Of a DNA stretch of 64,000 nt, positions 43,091 to 52,316 are shown in pieces. Source of the DNA: Actinomadura sp. K4S16 (GTDB lineage Bacteria > Actinomycetota > Actinomycetes > Streptosporangiales > Streptosporangiaceae). The notes under the pieces were generated by a model, which saw only the letters and a program-made list of their open reading frames with translations, made no database searches and was not told the DNA's origin. The stretch covers positions 496,001 to 560,000 of the forward strand of contig NZ_BDDE01000010.1 of assembly GCF_008327685.1 (NCBI RefSeq), given 5' to 3'. A program made the position numbers and the translations under genes. The first letter of the stretch is position 1. The number at the start of each line of letters is the position of its first letter.

Positions 43091-46000
43091 GTGAGCCGAG
43101 CTTTTCGGCCGCTGCCCGCGCAGGTCGATCTGCCCGCCCTGGAGCGGGACATGCTGCGCCGCTGGCAGGAGAACAAGGTCTTCGAGCGGTCGCTGGAGCG
43201 CACCGCGTCCGGGACCCCGTGGGTGTTCTACGAGGGGCCCCCGACCGCCAACGGCATGCCGGGCGTCCACCATGTGGAGGCCCGCGTCTTCAAGGACGTC
43301 TTCCCGCGCTTCAAGACCATGAAGGGCCACCACGTCCCGCGCAAGGCCGGCTGGGACTGCCACGGCCTGCCGGTCGAGGTCGCCGTGGAGAAGGAGCTCG
43401 GCCTCACCGGCAAGAAGGACATCGAGGAGTACGGCGTCGCGGAGTTCAACGCCCGCTGCCGCGAATCGGTCCTGCGCCACGTGGACGCCTTCGAGGAGAT
43501 GACCGAGCGGATGGGGTACTGGGTCAACACCGACCAGGCCTACCGCACGATGGACCCCGAGTACGTCGAGGCCGTCTGGTGGTCCCTGAAGCAGGTGTTC
43601 GACAAGGGCCTGCTGTTCCGCGACTTCCGCATCACGCCGTACTGCCCGCGCTGCGGAACCGGCCTGTCCGACCACGAGCTGGGCCAGCCGGGCGGGTACG
43701 AGACCGTCTCCAGCCCCTCGGTGTACGTGCGGATGCCCGTCACGTCCGGTCCGCTGGCCGAGATGGGCGCCGCGCTGCTCATCTGGACGACGACCCCCTG
43801 GACGCTGGTGTCGAACACCGCCGTGGCCGTCCATCCGGACGTCACGTACGTGGCGGCCCGGCCGGAGGGCTCCGACGAAGTGCTCGTGGTCGCCGAGCCC
43901 CTCGTCGACCAGGTCCTCGGCGAGGGCGCCGAGCGGCTCGCCACGTACCAGGGCACCGAGCTGGAGCGGACCGCCTACAGGCGGCCGTTCGACCTCGTCG
44001 ACATCCCCGACGCGCACTACGTCGTCATGGGCGACTACGTCACCGTGGAGGACGGCACCGGCCTCGTCCACCAGGCGCCGGCGTTCGGCGGCGACGACAT
44101 GACGGTGTGCAAGCGCTACGGCATGCCGATCGTCAACCCGATCGGGCCGGACGGGCGGTTCCTGCGCGAGGTGCCCCTGGTCGGCAACAAGTTCTTCAAG
44201 GACGCCGACGAGCCGCTCACCGACGACCTGCGCGCGCGCGGGCTGCTGTACCGCGGCGGGCACTTCGACCACAGCTACCCGCACTGCTGGCGCTGCCACA
44301 CCCCGCTGCTCTACTACGCGCTCCCCGCCTGGTACATCCGCACCACGCAGATCAAGGACCGGCTGCTGGAGGAGAACGAGAAGACCAACTGGTACCCCGA
44401 GACCGTCAAGCACGGCCGGTACGGGGAGTGGCTGCGCAACAACGTCGACTGGTCGCTGTCCCGCAGCCGCTACTGGGGCACGCCCCTGCCCCTGTGGGTC
44501 TGCGGCGAGGACGAGCAGCACGTCACCTGCGTCGGGTCGCTCAAGGAGTTGGGCGACCTGGCGGGCGAGGACCTCTCCGCGCTCGACCCGCACCGCCCGT
44601 ACGTGGACGACGTCGCGTTCCCGTGCACCCAGTGCGGGGCGGAGGCGCGCCGCGTCCCCGACGTCATCGACGCCTGGTACGACTCCGGGTCGATGCCGTT
44701 CGCGCAGTGGGGCGCGCCCTACCGCAACAACGAGGTCTTCGAGGACGCCTACCCGGCCCAGTACATCTGCGAGGCCCAGGACCAGACCCGCGGATGGTTC
44801 TACTCGCTCATGGCCGTCGGGACGCTGGTGTTCGACCGCTCGTCCTACGAGAACGTCGTCTGCCTCGGCCTGATCCTCGCCGAGGACGGCCGCAAGATGA
44901 GCAAGCACCTCGGCAACGTGCTGCGGCCCATCCCGCTGATGGACCAGCACGGCGCCGACGCGGTGCGCTGGTTCATGGCCGCGAGCGGGCTGCCGTGGGC
45001 GTCCCGCCGCGTCGGGCACGGCGCCCTCGAGGAGATCGTCCGCAAGGTCCTGCTGACCTACTGGAACACCGCGTCCTTCTTCGTCCTGTACGCGAACGCG
45101 GCGCAGGCGCAGGGGCGCGCGTGGACGCCCGACCGGCTGTCCGAGGCCCCGGCCCCGGCCGACCGGCCGCTCCTCGACCGCTGGGCGCTCGCCGAGCTGC
45201 ACCGCACCGTCCGCGAGGTCGACGCCGCGCTGGAGGAGTTCGACACCGCCCGCGCGGGACGGCGGCTCTCGCAGTTCGTGGACGACCTTTCCAACTGGTA
45301 CGTGCGGCGCTCCCGGCGGCGCTTCTGGGAGGGCCCGGAGACGCCCGAGGGCTCGTCCGCGTTCGCGACGCTCTACGAGTGCCTGGAGACCCTCACCCGG
45401 CTGATGGCGCCGATCGTCCCGTTCATCACCGACCACGTCTGGGACGTCATCCGCCCCGAGGACGCGCCGGAGTCGGTGCACCTCACCGACTGGCCCACCG
45501 TGGACGAGGGCCTCCTCGACGAGGAGCTGACCGAGCGGATGGCGCTCGTCCGCCGGCTGGTCGAGCTCGGCCGCTCCGCGCGGGCCGCGAGCGGCGTGCG
45601 GACCCGCCAGCCCCTCGGCCGCGCCCTCGTCGGCGCCCCGGGCTGGTCCGCGCTGCCCGAGCAGCTCCGCGCGCAGATCTCCGAGGAGCTGAACGTGCTG
45701 GGCTTCGAGGAGCTGTCCTCGATCGGCGGCGACCTGGTCGAGTACGAGGTCAAGCCCAACTTCCGGGAGCTCGGCAAGCGGTACGCCAAGGACACCCCGA
45801 AGGTGGCCAAGGCGATCACCTCCGCCGACCCGGCCGGCCTCGTCCAGGCGCTGCGGGCGGGGTCCGCCGAGGTGGCGGCCGAGGGTCTCGGCGCGGTGCC
45901 GCTCGGCCCGGACGACGTGATCGTCACCGAGCGCCCGCGCAGCGGCTGGGCCGTCGAGAGCGCCTCCGGCGAGACGGTCGCGCTCGACCTCACGGTCACG

Positions 46001-46264
46001 CCCGAGCTGCGCCGCGCGGGCCTGGTCCGGGAGGCCGTCCGGCTCGTCCAGGAGGGCCGCAAGGCCGCGGGCCTGGAGGTCACCGACCGCATCGACCTGT
46101 GGTGGGAGGCCACCGGCACCGACCTCGCCGAGGCCCTGCGCGGCCACGGCGACGAGGTCGCCGCCGAGGTCCTCGCGGCCACGGTGACCGAGGGCCGCCC
46201 CGAGGGCCTGACCGCCACCCGCGACGAGGAACTCGGCCTCACGTACTACCTGCGCAAGGCCTGA
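43091..46264 (+). CDS. ileS: Isoleucyl-tRNA synthetase
   Basis: 1057-aa class I synthetase. The HIGH-equivalent is GVHH (58-61, in ANGMPGVHHVEAR) and the KMSKS loop is DGRKMSKHLGN (about 598-608). The wording of these motifs and the length point to the eukaryote-like IleS type, which in other bacteria is linked to mupirocin tolerance; the phenotype here is not known. The editing domain and the C-terminal anticodon region are complete. GTG 43091 lies 9 nt after GGAGG, which the T-box can hide; the upstream frame to 43022 is the riboswitch itself. Confidence 0.97.
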   Translation: MSRAFRPLPAQVDLPALERDMLRRWQENKVFERSLERTASGTPWVFYEGPPTANGMPGVHHVEARVFKDVFPRFKTMKGHHVPRKAGWDCHGLPVEVAVEKELGLTGKKDIEEYGVAEFNARCRESVLRHVDAFEEMTERMGYWVNTDQAYRTMDPEYVEAVWWSLKQVFDKGLLFRDFRITPYCPRCGTGLSDHELGQPGGYETVSSPSVYVRMPVTSGPLAEMGAALLIWTTTPWTLVSNTAVAVHPDVTYVAARPEGSDEVLVVAEPLVDQVLGEGAERLATYQGTELERTAYRRPFDLVDIPDAHYVVMGDYVTVEDGTGLVHQAPAFGGDDMTVCKRYGMPIVNPIGPDGRFLREVPLVGNKFFKDADEPLTDDLRARGLLYRGGHFDHSYPHCWRCHTPLLYYALPAWYIRTTQIKDRLLEENEKTNWYPETVKHGRYGEWLRNNVDWSLSRSRYWGTPLPLWVCGEDEQHVTCVGSLKELGDLAGEDLSALDPHRPYVDDVAFPCTQCGAEARRVPDVIDAWYDSGSMPFAQWGAPYRNNEVFEDAYPAQYICEAQDQTRGWFYSLMAVGTLVFDRSSYENVVCLGLILAEDGRKMSKHLGNVLRPIPLMDQHGADAVRWFMAASGLPWASRRVGHGALEEIVRKVLLTYWNTASFFVLYANAAQAQGRAWTPDRLSEAPAPADRPLLDRWALAELHRTVREVDAALEEFDTARAGRRLSQFVDDLSNWYVRRSRRRFWEGPETPEGSSAFATLYECLETLTRLMAPIVPFITDHVWDVIRPEDAPESVHLTDWPTVDEGLLDEELTERMALVRRLVELGRSARAASGVRTRQPLGRALVGAPGWSALPEQLRAQISEELNVLGFEELSSIGGDLVEYEVKPNFRELGKRYAKDTPKVAKAITSADPAGLVQALRAGSAEVAAEGLGAVPLGPDDVIVTERPRSGWAVESASGETVALDLTVTPELRRAGLVREAVRLVQEGRKAAGLEVTDRIDLWWEATGTDLAEALRGHGDEVAAEVLAATVTEGRPEGLTATRDEELGLTYYLRKA

Positions 46265-46288
46265 AGCACCCGCGCAGGACGTGAGTCC

Positions 46289-46329
46289 CTCTGCCGCGGC
46301 CGCGCCCACCCGGCCCGGCCGCGGCAGAG
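46289..46329 (+). terminator. Hairpin after ileS
   Basis: Perfect 14-bp inverted repeat (46289-46302 with 46316-46329) starting 24 nt past the ileS stop. No T run follows, so it is a GC hairpin terminator at best. Confidence 0.6.
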
Positions 46330-46359
46330 ACCTCCCCGCCCCGACAACACCCCACGCCG

Positions 46360-46416
46360 GAGGAGCTTCGCGGGGGCGGAGAAGTTTCGCGGGGGCGGAG
46401 AAGTTTCGCGATGGGG
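46360..46416 (+). repeat. 19-bp tandem repeats upstream of the DUF1707 gene
   Basis: Three copies with a period of exactly 19 bp, each carrying TTCGCGGGGGCGGAGAAG or a close variant, the common TTCGC starting at 46367, 46386 and 46405. They end 35 nt before the gene start, next to the inverted repeat ATCGC-GTTT-GCGAT (46430-46443), so they may be regulator sites. Confidence 0.75.
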
Positions 46417-46452
46417 TTCATCGCGACACATCGCGTTTGCGATGATGGTGTC

Positions 46453-47229
46453 GTGAATCTTCCCGAGCAGCCGTCCGGGTCCGAGCCGCCGGCGCGGCCC
46501 TCCCCCGCGAGCATGCGCGCGTCCGACGCCGATCGCGACGAGGTCGCCGACCGCCTGCGCGAGGCTCTGGCCGAGGGGCGCATCACGCCGGAGGAGCACG
46601 CCGAGCGCATCGACGTCGTCTACAAGGCCAAGACGTACGCCGAACTGGAGCCCGTGCTCAGCGACCTGCCCGCGCAGCACGCGCCGGGCCCTCGGGTCGA
46701 CCTGCGCAAGGAGCAGGCGCCCGCCCCGCCCCCGCCGCAGTCGCCGCACCTCGTGGCGGTGTTCAGCGGGGTCGAGCGCAAGGGCCGCTGGCTGGTCGAG
46801 CCGACCACCACCGTCACCTGCGTCTTCGGCGGCGCGGAGCTGGACTTCCGGCAGGCGGTCCTCAGCAAGGGCGAGGTGACCCTCAACGTGACGTGCGTGT
46901 TCGGCGGCGTGAACGTCGTCGTGCCGCCGGGCGTGCGGGTCGTCGGCTCCAACTTCGCGGTCTTCGGGGGCACCGACCTGCCGGAGGACGACACCGTCGA
47001 CCCGGACGCGCCCGTCATACGACTGACCGGGATGCTGCTGTTCGGCGGCGTCTCGGTGGAGCGCCGCGCCGCGGGCGAGAAGCGCGGCCGGCACCGGCAC
47101 CACCGTGAACTGCACCGCGAGCACCACGACGAGATGCGGCGGCTGCACCGCGAGCGGCGCGAGGAGATGCGGGACGCGCGGCGCGACCGCCTCCGGGAGC
47201 TGCGCGACGAACGGCACCGCGGCCGCTGA
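46453..47229 (+). CDS. DUF1707 protein with LiaF-like C-terminal domain
   Basis: About 258 aa. The N-terminal DUF1707 domain (MRASDADRDEVADRLREAL and onward, about 21-75) is followed by a beta-helix of the cell-wall-active antibiotic response type: three similar strands TVTCVFGGAELDF, NVTCVFGGVNVVV and NFAVFGGTDL (about 115-185). The last 45 residues are a very charged His/Arg/Glu helix. There is no membrane helix. Relatives respond to envelope stress. GTG 46453 is 6 nt from a GATGAT box with TG before it, suggesting leaderless translation. Confidence 0.82.
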   Translation: MNLPEQPSGSEPPARPSPASMRASDADRDEVADRLREALAEGRITPEEHAERIDVVYKAKTYAELEPVLSDLPAQHAPGPRVDLRKEQAPAPPPPQSPHLVAVFSGVERKGRWLVEPTTTVTCVFGGAELDFRQAVLSKGEVTLNVTCVFGGVNVVVPPGVRVVGSNFAVFGGTDLPEDDTVDPDAPVIRLTGMLLFGGVSVERRAAGEKRGRHRHHRELHREHHDEMRRLHRERREEMRDARRDRLRELRDERHRGR

Positions 47230-47230
47230 A

Positions 47231-47254
47231 CCCGGGCGGCTCCGGCCGCCCGGG
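47231..47254. terminator. Two-way hairpin between convergent genes
   Basis: CCCGGGCGGC and GCCGCCCGGG form a perfect 10-bp stem with a 4-nt loop, directly after the stop of the DUF1707 gene and 12 nt from the stop of the opposing gene. It can serve both. Confidence 0.65.
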
Positions 47255-47265
47255 CGGCGCCGGCG

Positions 47266-48723
47266 TCAGTCGCGGGCGTGCTCGCGGTCGGGCTGGCAGA
47301 CCAGGCAGGGCGTGCAGCCCCGGGCCTTGGCCTCCGCGCGCGACAGGGACTCCAGGTCGTCGGCCTCGTCACCGATGTCCTCGATGAGGGCGCAGTCGAC
47401 GCGGTGGTAGCGCTTGGTGCCGCTCAGGATGCGGACCAGCGGGCCGTCGTCGCCGGCATCGTCCGGCCCGGCGGTGGCGGACGGCTCGGGCTCCGGCGCG
47501 GGCGCGTCCTCGGTGTCGGAGCCGCCGAACGGCGCGGCGCCGAGGTCGGCGGTGACGTCCGGCGCCGCCGATTCGCTCTCAGCGTCCCGTTCCGGGGCGT
47601 GCCGGTCGTCGGCTCCGGCGTCGGCGGGTTCGGCCTTCTCCGCGGCCGTGGGCGCCTCCGCGGCGGTGTCGCGTGTCCCGAACAGGCCCGCGACGGGCAT
47701 GTCGGTGAGGGTGGGACCCGCCGTGGCCCGCTTCGGGGCGTCCCTCTCCTCGCGCTCGGTGTCGGCGCTCTCGCCCTCGGGCCCCTCGGCGGGCTCGCCC
47801 GCACGCGGGATCTCGGCCGTCTTGTCGAACGCGCCCGGCTTGTCGAAGGCACTGGGCTCGTCGAAGGCACTGGGCTCGTCGAAGGCACTGGGCTCGTCGA
47901 AGGAACCGGGCTTGTCGAAAGCGCCGGGCTCGTCGAAGGCGCCGGGCTTCTCGAAAGCACTGGGCTTGTCGAAAGCACTGGGCTTGTCGAAAGCACTGGG
48001 CTTGTCGAAGGAGGAGGGCTTGTCGAACGAGCTGGGGGCGGGCTTGGCCAGGCCGGCGAGGCCGCCCTCGGGTCGTTCCGCCGCGCCGGGCTCGCGGGTC
48101 GCGGGTCCGGTCCCGGCCGCCTTGCCCCCGGGAGCCGTGGGCGCCGACGCCGCGGCGCGCGCCGCCAGTGCGGTGTCGGGCATGCAGGCGGTGCAGGGGC
48201 TGAAGCCCTCTTCCCTGGCCTCGGCGTAGGTGAGCTCCTCGGTCTCCCGGCCGGCGAGCTGCCGGCAGGTGTCGAGGTGGTAGCGCTTGCGACCGCGGAC
48301 GACGAACACCAGCGCGTCGTCGGGGACGTCGACGGCCGGGGCGGGGATCTCGACCTCGTCGTCGGCGGGGACGGCCGGGGACTTGGCCTCCGGAGCGCCG
48401 TCGGCGCCGGCCGGTGCGGGCGCCGCAGGGGCGCCCTTCTTGCGACTGTCCTGCTTGTCGCGCTTGTCCTTCTTGGCCTTCTGCGCCCTCTTGCTGGGGC
48501 GGGCGGGGACCGGCGAGGCGCCCGGGCCGAACAGCTCCTTGCGCCGCAGGAACACCCCGATGGACAGGCACACCGCGGAGACGATGCTGACGGCGATCGA
48601 TATGTAGATCACCACCAGGGCGTCCAGGCCGAAGACCTGGGCGCTGTCTCCGTTGCCCGCGACGATTCCCGCTACCAGCAGGGCGATCGCCACCACCACG
48701 AGAACGCCACTCAGGATGATCAC
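47266..48723 (-). CDS. Two-helix membrane protein with paired Ada-like cysteine sites and hexapeptide repeats
   Basis: 485 aa. Two membrane helices (about 3-23, 38-58) lead to a Lys/Ala/Pro linker. Two similar cysteine modules follow: KRYHLDTCRQL with FSPCTACMP (about 140-185), and KRYHRVDCALI with CTPCLVCQPD at the C-terminus. Their spacing (YH-x3-C, then PC-x2-C) resembles the Ada-type zinc site. Between them is a disordered region with 12 hexapeptides of the form (S/A)F(D/E)(K/E)P(S/G). Function unknown; it lies next to divIVA and could be an envelope or division scaffold. Confidence 0.7.
   Translation of the reverse strand: MIILSGVLVVVAIALLVAGIVAGNGDSAQVFGLDALVVIYISIAVSIVSAVCLSIGVFLRRKELFGPGASPVPARPSKRAQKAKKDKRDKQDSRKKGAPAAPAPAGADGAPEAKSPAVPADDEVEIPAPAVDVPDDALVFVVRGRKRYHLDTCRQLAGRETEELTYAEAREEGFSPCTACMPDTALAARAAASAPTAPGGKAAGTGPATREPGAAERPEGGLAGLAKPAPSSFDKPSSFDKPSAFDKPSAFDKPSAFEKPGAFDEPGAFDKPGSFDEPSAFDEPSAFDEPSAFDKPGAFDKTAEIPRAGEPAEGPEGESADTEREERDAPKRATAGPTLTDMPVAGLFGTRDTAAEAPTAAEKAEPADAGADDRHAPERDAESESAAPDVTADLGAAPFGGSDTEDAPAPEPEPSATAGPDDAGDDGPLVRILSGTKRYHRVDCALIEDIGDEADDLESLSRAEAKARGCTPCLVCQPDREHARD
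47818..48033. repeat. 18-bp tandem repeats coding the FDKP-type hexapeptides
   Basis: About 12 units of 18 bp inside the gene at 47266-48723. Neighbouring units at 47860-47900 and 47955-48005 are nearly identical, which points to recent slippage or recombination; copy number probably varies between strains. Confidence 0.85.
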
Positions 48724-48805
48724 AGGGTCACTCCCACTCGTTCAGACCGCTAGGCTCCGGGCCGCGCGAGAGGGCCGGCGGCCGGCCCGGGGCACGGCCG
48801 CCCGG

Positions 48806-48840
48806 CGCCGCGGGGATGGCGGCGCGCCATCCCCGGCGCG
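48806..48840 (-). terminator. Hairpin after divIVA
   Basis: GGGGATGGC (48812-48820) and GCCATCCCC (48826-48834) form a 9-bp stem with further GC pairs outside it, about 40 nt past the divIVA stop and before the next gene start on the same strand. No T tract. Confidence 0.5.
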
Positions 48841-48876
48841 GCGATCGGAACGACACTATCGCCTGTGGCGTCCGCG

Positions 48877-49797
48877 TCAGCGCCTGTCGTGCGGCGGGTT
48901 GTCGCCGCCGGAGTGGAAAGCGCCCGTCGCCGAGTGCTGCACCTGCTGGGTGTGCTCGGGAGCGGGGAACGTGCCCGGCGCCGGCGCGGGGGCGCCGTTG
49001 CGGTTGTCGGCGTGCGGCAGGGCGTTCTGCGGACCCGTCTGCGGACTCACCTGCGGGTTCTGCTGCGCCTGCGAGGGCGCCGCTCCCGGGACGGCGGCGA
49101 ACGCGCCCGTCTCGGTGCTGCCCGCCTCCAGGTCGCGCAGCTGGCCCTCCAGGTACACCTTCAGGCGGCTGCGGTACTCGCGCTCGAAGGCGCGCAGGTT
49201 GTCGACCTCGCGCTCGAGCTCCTCGCGCTGCTGCACGAGCGAGCCCATGACCTGGCGGTGCCGCTCCTGCGCGTCGCGGTCGAGGGCCTCGGCGCGGGAG
49301 CGGGCCTCGCTGACGATCTGGTCGGCCTGCCGGCGGGCCTTGCCGAGGATCTCCTCGGCCTCGCGGCGGGCGCGGCCGAGCGTCTCGTCGGCCTCGCGCC
49401 GGGCGTCGGCGATCGCCTGGTCGGCGGTCTGCTGGGCGAGCGCGAGCACGCGGGCCGCGGTGTCCATGTTGTCCTCGCCGGAGGGGGCGGGGGACATGCT
49501 GCCGAGACCGCCGAGGACGGGCTCCGGCTCGGGCTGCGGCTGCGGCTCCGGGCGGGGCGGCTCGGGGATCTTCTGGACGTCCGGCTTGGGCTCCACGATG
49601 GGAGCCGCCATGGCGGGAACCTTGCCGCGCAGGCACTCGGCCAGCTTGGCCCGCAGCTCCTCGTTCTCCTGGATGAGGCGGTCGAGCTCTGCCTCGACCT
49701 CGTCGAGGAAGGCGTCCACCTCCTCCTCGTCGTACCCCGGCCTCAGCCTGGTGGTACTGAACTGCTTGTTCCGCACATCGGCGGGTGTCAGCGGCAT
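48877..49797 (-). CDS. divIVA: DivIVA/Wag31 polar growth protein
   Basis: 306-aa coiled-coil protein that marks curved membrane at tips and directs apical wall growth in actinobacteria. The N-terminal lipid-binding domain is MPLTPADVRNKQFSTTRLRP (1-20) and YDEEEVDAFLDEVEAELDRL; a Pro/Glu/Gln linker (about 70-105) precedes the long coiled coil (about 110-225), and the C-terminus is a Gln/Pro/Ala-rich tail. The ATG start is at 49797. Order divIVA-yggT-sepF-yggS-pgeF-ftsZ is the conserved division cluster. Confidence 0.96.
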   Translation of the reverse strand: MPLTPADVRNKQFSTTRLRPGYDEEEVDAFLDEVEAELDRLIQENEELRAKLAECLRGKVPAMAAPIVEPKPDVQKIPEPPRPEPQPQPEPEPVLGGLGSMSPAPSGEDNMDTAARVLALAQQTADQAIADARREADETLGRARREAEEILGKARRQADQIVSEARSRAEALDRDAQERHRQVMGSLVQQREELEREVDNLRAFEREYRSRLKVYLEGQLRDLEAGSTETGAFAAVPGAAPSQAQQNPQVSPQTGPQNALPHADNRNGAPAPAPGTFPAPEHTQQVQHSATGAFHSGGDNPPHDRR

Positions 49798-49854
49798 GTT
49801 CTCGTCTCCTTGGCGCGCTTGGAGTCTGTCCCCGAAGGACGGTATCCGATCGAC

Positions 49855-50151
49855 CTAACCTCCGCCGAATATGGAGCCGACGATGGCGATCAGGACCCAG
49901 ACCACAAGGACGAGGACCATGAAGCTGAGGTCCAGGGCAACGCTACCCAGCCGGATGGGCGGGATGAAGCGCCTGAGCAGCTTCAGCGGCGGATCGGTGA
50001 CCGTGTAGGTCGCCTCAGCGATCACCAGCACCACCCCGGTCGGCTTCCATTGCCGAGCGAACGACTGCAGGACCTCCAGGATCAGCCTGCCGATCAGGAG
50101 CAGGAGGTACAGGTACAGGACGCCCTGCAGGACGGATCCAACGATGTTCAC
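49855..50151 (-). CDS. YggT-family membrane protein
   Basis: 98-aa protein with two hydrophobic regions (about 5-28 and 72-95) and the YggT motif TDPPLKLLRRFIPPIRLG (about 52-69). Members lie beside sepF in most actinobacteria and affect division or osmotic tolerance by a route not established. The GTG start at 50151 is 21 nt after the sepF stop. Confidence 0.9.
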   Translation of the reverse strand: MNIVGSVLQGVLYLYLLLLIGRLILEVLQSFARQWKPTGVVLVIAEATYTVTDPPLKLLRRFIPPIRLGSVALDLSFMVLVLVVWVLIAIVGSIFGGG

Positions 50152-50172
50152 GGATACTCTCGCATGCGACTC

Positions 50173-50709
50173 TCAGCTTTGGTTGAAGAACCCTCGTTCT
50201 GCCATCCGGGCCTTGTCCTCCGCCGTCACCTCGACGTTGACGGGCGACAGCAGGAACACCTTGTTGGTAACACGCTCGATGCTGCCATGGAGGCCGAACA
50301 CGAGACCTGCCGCGAAGTCGACCAGACGCTTGGCGTCGCTGTCGACCATCTCGGTCAGATTCATGATCACCGGCGTGCCCTCCCGGAAGTGCTCCCCGAT
50401 CGTCCTGGCCTCGTTGTAGGTCCTCGGATGCAGCGTAGTGATACGCGCAAGGTCGGTGGTACCGGACTCGTAGAGCGCCACGGACCGTCGTTCGATGGTC
50501 GACGCGGCGTGATGGTCGCGATCGCGGTCCGCCGCCTCTTCGGCTCGGGTAAGCTGACCGCCGGATTCGTCCTCGCGACGGCGGCCCTGCCCGGTGTCGG
50601 TCTCCTCGTCGTAGACCTCGTACTCGTCGTAGTCGCCGTACTTGTCGTCGTAACGGTCGTCCTCCACAAGGCCGAGGTAGACCGCCATCTTGCGCATCGC
50701 GCTGGCCAT
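50173..50709 (-). CDS. sepF: Cell division protein SepF
   Basis: 178-aa protein that tethers FtsZ to the membrane in organisms lacking FtsA. The N-terminal amphipathic anchor is [14 protein letters not shown]; a Tyr/Asp-rich linker follows (20-75), then the SepF core with [20 protein letters not shown] (about 93-112) and [17 protein letters not shown]. The start is ATG at 50709 with GGAGGGACGT. Between it and yggS is a 105-bp gap likely to hold a promoter. Confidence 0.95.
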   Translation of the reverse strand: MASAMRKMAVYLGLVEDDRYDDKYGDYDEYEVYDEETDTGQGRRREDESGGQLTRAEEAADRDRDHHAASTIERRSVALYESGTTDLARITTLHPRTYNEARTIGEHFREGTPVIMNLTEMVDSDAKRLVDFAAGLVFGLHGSIERVTNKVFLLSPVNVEVTAEDKARMAERGFFNQS

Positions 50710-50814
50710 ACGTCCCTCCGTGTCCTGTGGCCGCGGCGCCGGGCGCGTCCGGCCCCGCCATTGGACTGTTCCGTCGTGGCGTCCTACGTTCGGGCAGGTA
50801 CCACTGGGGGGACA

Positions 50815-51591
50815 TTACCTGACGATTGCCTGTCGGCCGCCGAGCAACGCCGTACCGATCCGCAGGTGTGTCGCGCCGCACGCGATCGCCTGCTCCAGAT
50901 CGCCGCTCATACCCGCACTGACGATCCGGGCGTCCGGATGGTTCCGCCTCAGCAGCTCCGCCGTCTCCGCGAGCCGGGCGAAGGCCGGCAGCGGGTCCGC
51001 CCCGAGGGGCGCGACGGCCATCACCCCGCCGAGTTCCAGGCCGGGGGCGGCGGCGACCTCGTCGGCCAGCCCGGGCACGTCGCCCGGCACGGCCCCGCCC
51101 CGCTCCCCCACCTCGCCCCGCTTCCCTGCCTCGTCCAGCGAGACCTGCACGAGGCAGCGGAGCGTGCGGCCAGTGCGGGCGGCGCCGTCCGCGAGGGCGC
51201 CGACCAGCCGGGAGCGGTCGACGGAGTGCACGACGTCGGCGTAGCCGGCCACCGCGCGCGCCTTGTTGGTCTGGAGCCGCCCGACGAAGTGCCAGGTGAG
51301 GGGGAGGTCGGCGCATTCGGCGGCCTTGGGCCGGGCCTCCTGGTCGCGGTTCTCCCCGACCTCGGTGACGCCCAGCCCGGCCAGCAGCCGCACGTCGGAC
51401 GCGGGGAACGTCTTGGTCACCGCGATCAGCGTGATCTCGCCCTCGTCCCGGCCGGCGGCGGCGCACGCGGCGGCGATGCGCTTTCGGACGGCGGCGAGGC
51501 CCTCGGCGATCTCGGCGCGCCGCTCGGCGGCGTCCCCGTTCGTCCCGTCGGGGGCGTTCGTCCCGTCGGCGGTGCGGTCCCGGTCGGTCAC
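50815..51591 (-). CDS. PLP homeostasis protein, YggS/ProSC family
   Basis: 258-aa single-domain TIM barrel binding PLP without known catalysis; it keeps PLP and amino acid pools balanced. The PLP lysine is in LIAVTKTFP (about 58), followed by GENRDQEARPKA, LTWHFVGRLQTNKA and the C-terminal RIVSAGMSGDLEQAI. The N-terminal 25 residues are a polar extra. The GTG start at 51591 overlaps the pgeF stop (GTGA), ruling out the longer frame to 51903. Confidence 0.93.
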   Translation of the reverse strand: MTDRDRTADGTNAPDGTNGDAAERRAEIAEGLAAVRKRIAAACAAAGRDEGEITLIAVTKTFPASDVRLLAGLGVTEVGENRDQEARPKAAECADLPLTWHFVGRLQTNKARAVAGYADVVHSVDRSRLVGALADGAARTGRTLRCLVQVSLDEAGKRGEVGERGGAVPGDVPGLADEVAAAPGLELGGVMAVAPLGADPLPAFARLAETAELLRRNHPDARIVSAGMSGDLEQAIACGATHLRIGTALLGGRQAIVR

Positions 51592-52316
51592 GTGCGTTCC
51601 TTGAGCCAGACAAATCCGGCGAAGCGGCCGGTGCGCCCCTCGCGGCGGTAGGAGAAGAGGTCCGGGTCCTCGATCGTGCAGCGGGGGTCGGCGGTCACGC
51701 GGGCCACGCCCGCGGAGGCGAGCTGCTCGGCGACGCCGGCGCGGATGTCGAGGCCGGGGGTGCCCTTGGACGTGGTGGCGTACGCGGCGGGGACGGTGGC
51801 GGCGACCTCGTCCCGCATCGACTCGGGGACCTCGTAGCAGCGCCCGCACGCGGCGGGCCCGATCGCCGCCGTCATCCGGGCGGGGTCGGCGCCGCGCTCG
51901 CACATCGCCTTCACCAGTGCCGGGACGACCCCGGCGGCCGTCCCGGGACGGCCGGAGTGGGCGGCGCCGACGACCCCGGCGGCGGCGTCGGCCACCAGGA
52001 CGGGCGCGCAGTCGGCGACGAGGACGGCGAGGGCGAGGCCGGGGACGGTCGTGACGACCGCGTCGACCGGGTCCGGGTTGTCGGTCGAGTCGGCGAACGC
52101 GACCTCGGCGCCGTGCACCTGCCGCATGAAGACGATCCGCTCGGGGTCGGCGCCGAGGGCCGCGGCGGCGCGCCGCCGGTTGTCCAGGACGGCGGCGGGG
52201 TCGTCGCCGACCGCGCCGCCGAGGTTCAGGGAGTCGTAGGGGGGCCCGCTCACGCCGCCGGTCCGGCCGGTGAAGCCGGCGCCGACGCCGTCGCCCAGGG
52301 CGACGGGGGTGATCAC
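51588..52316 (-). CDS. pgeF: Laccase-domain protein PgeF (peptidoglycan editing factor)
   Basis: 242 aa. Family members were renamed PgeF after evidence that they remove wrongly built muropeptides; older names refer to polyphenol oxidase. The zinc/copper site residues are in [20 protein letters not shown] and [14 protein letters not shown], with ACGRCYEVP later. Its GTG start overlaps the ftsZ stop and its stop overlaps the yggS start, so the three are coupled. Confidence 0.92.
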   Translation of the reverse strand: MITPVALGDGVGAGFTGRTGGVSGPPYDSLNLGGAVGDDPAAVLDNRRRAAAALGADPERIVFMRQVHGAEVAFADSTDNPDPVDAVVTTVPGLALAVLVADCAPVLVADAAAGVVGAAHSGRPGTAAGVVPALVKAMCERGADPARMTAAIGPAACGRCYEVPESMRDEVAATVPAAYATTSKGTPGLDIRAGVAEQLASAGVARVTADPRCTIEDPDLFSYRREGRTGRFAGFVWLKERT

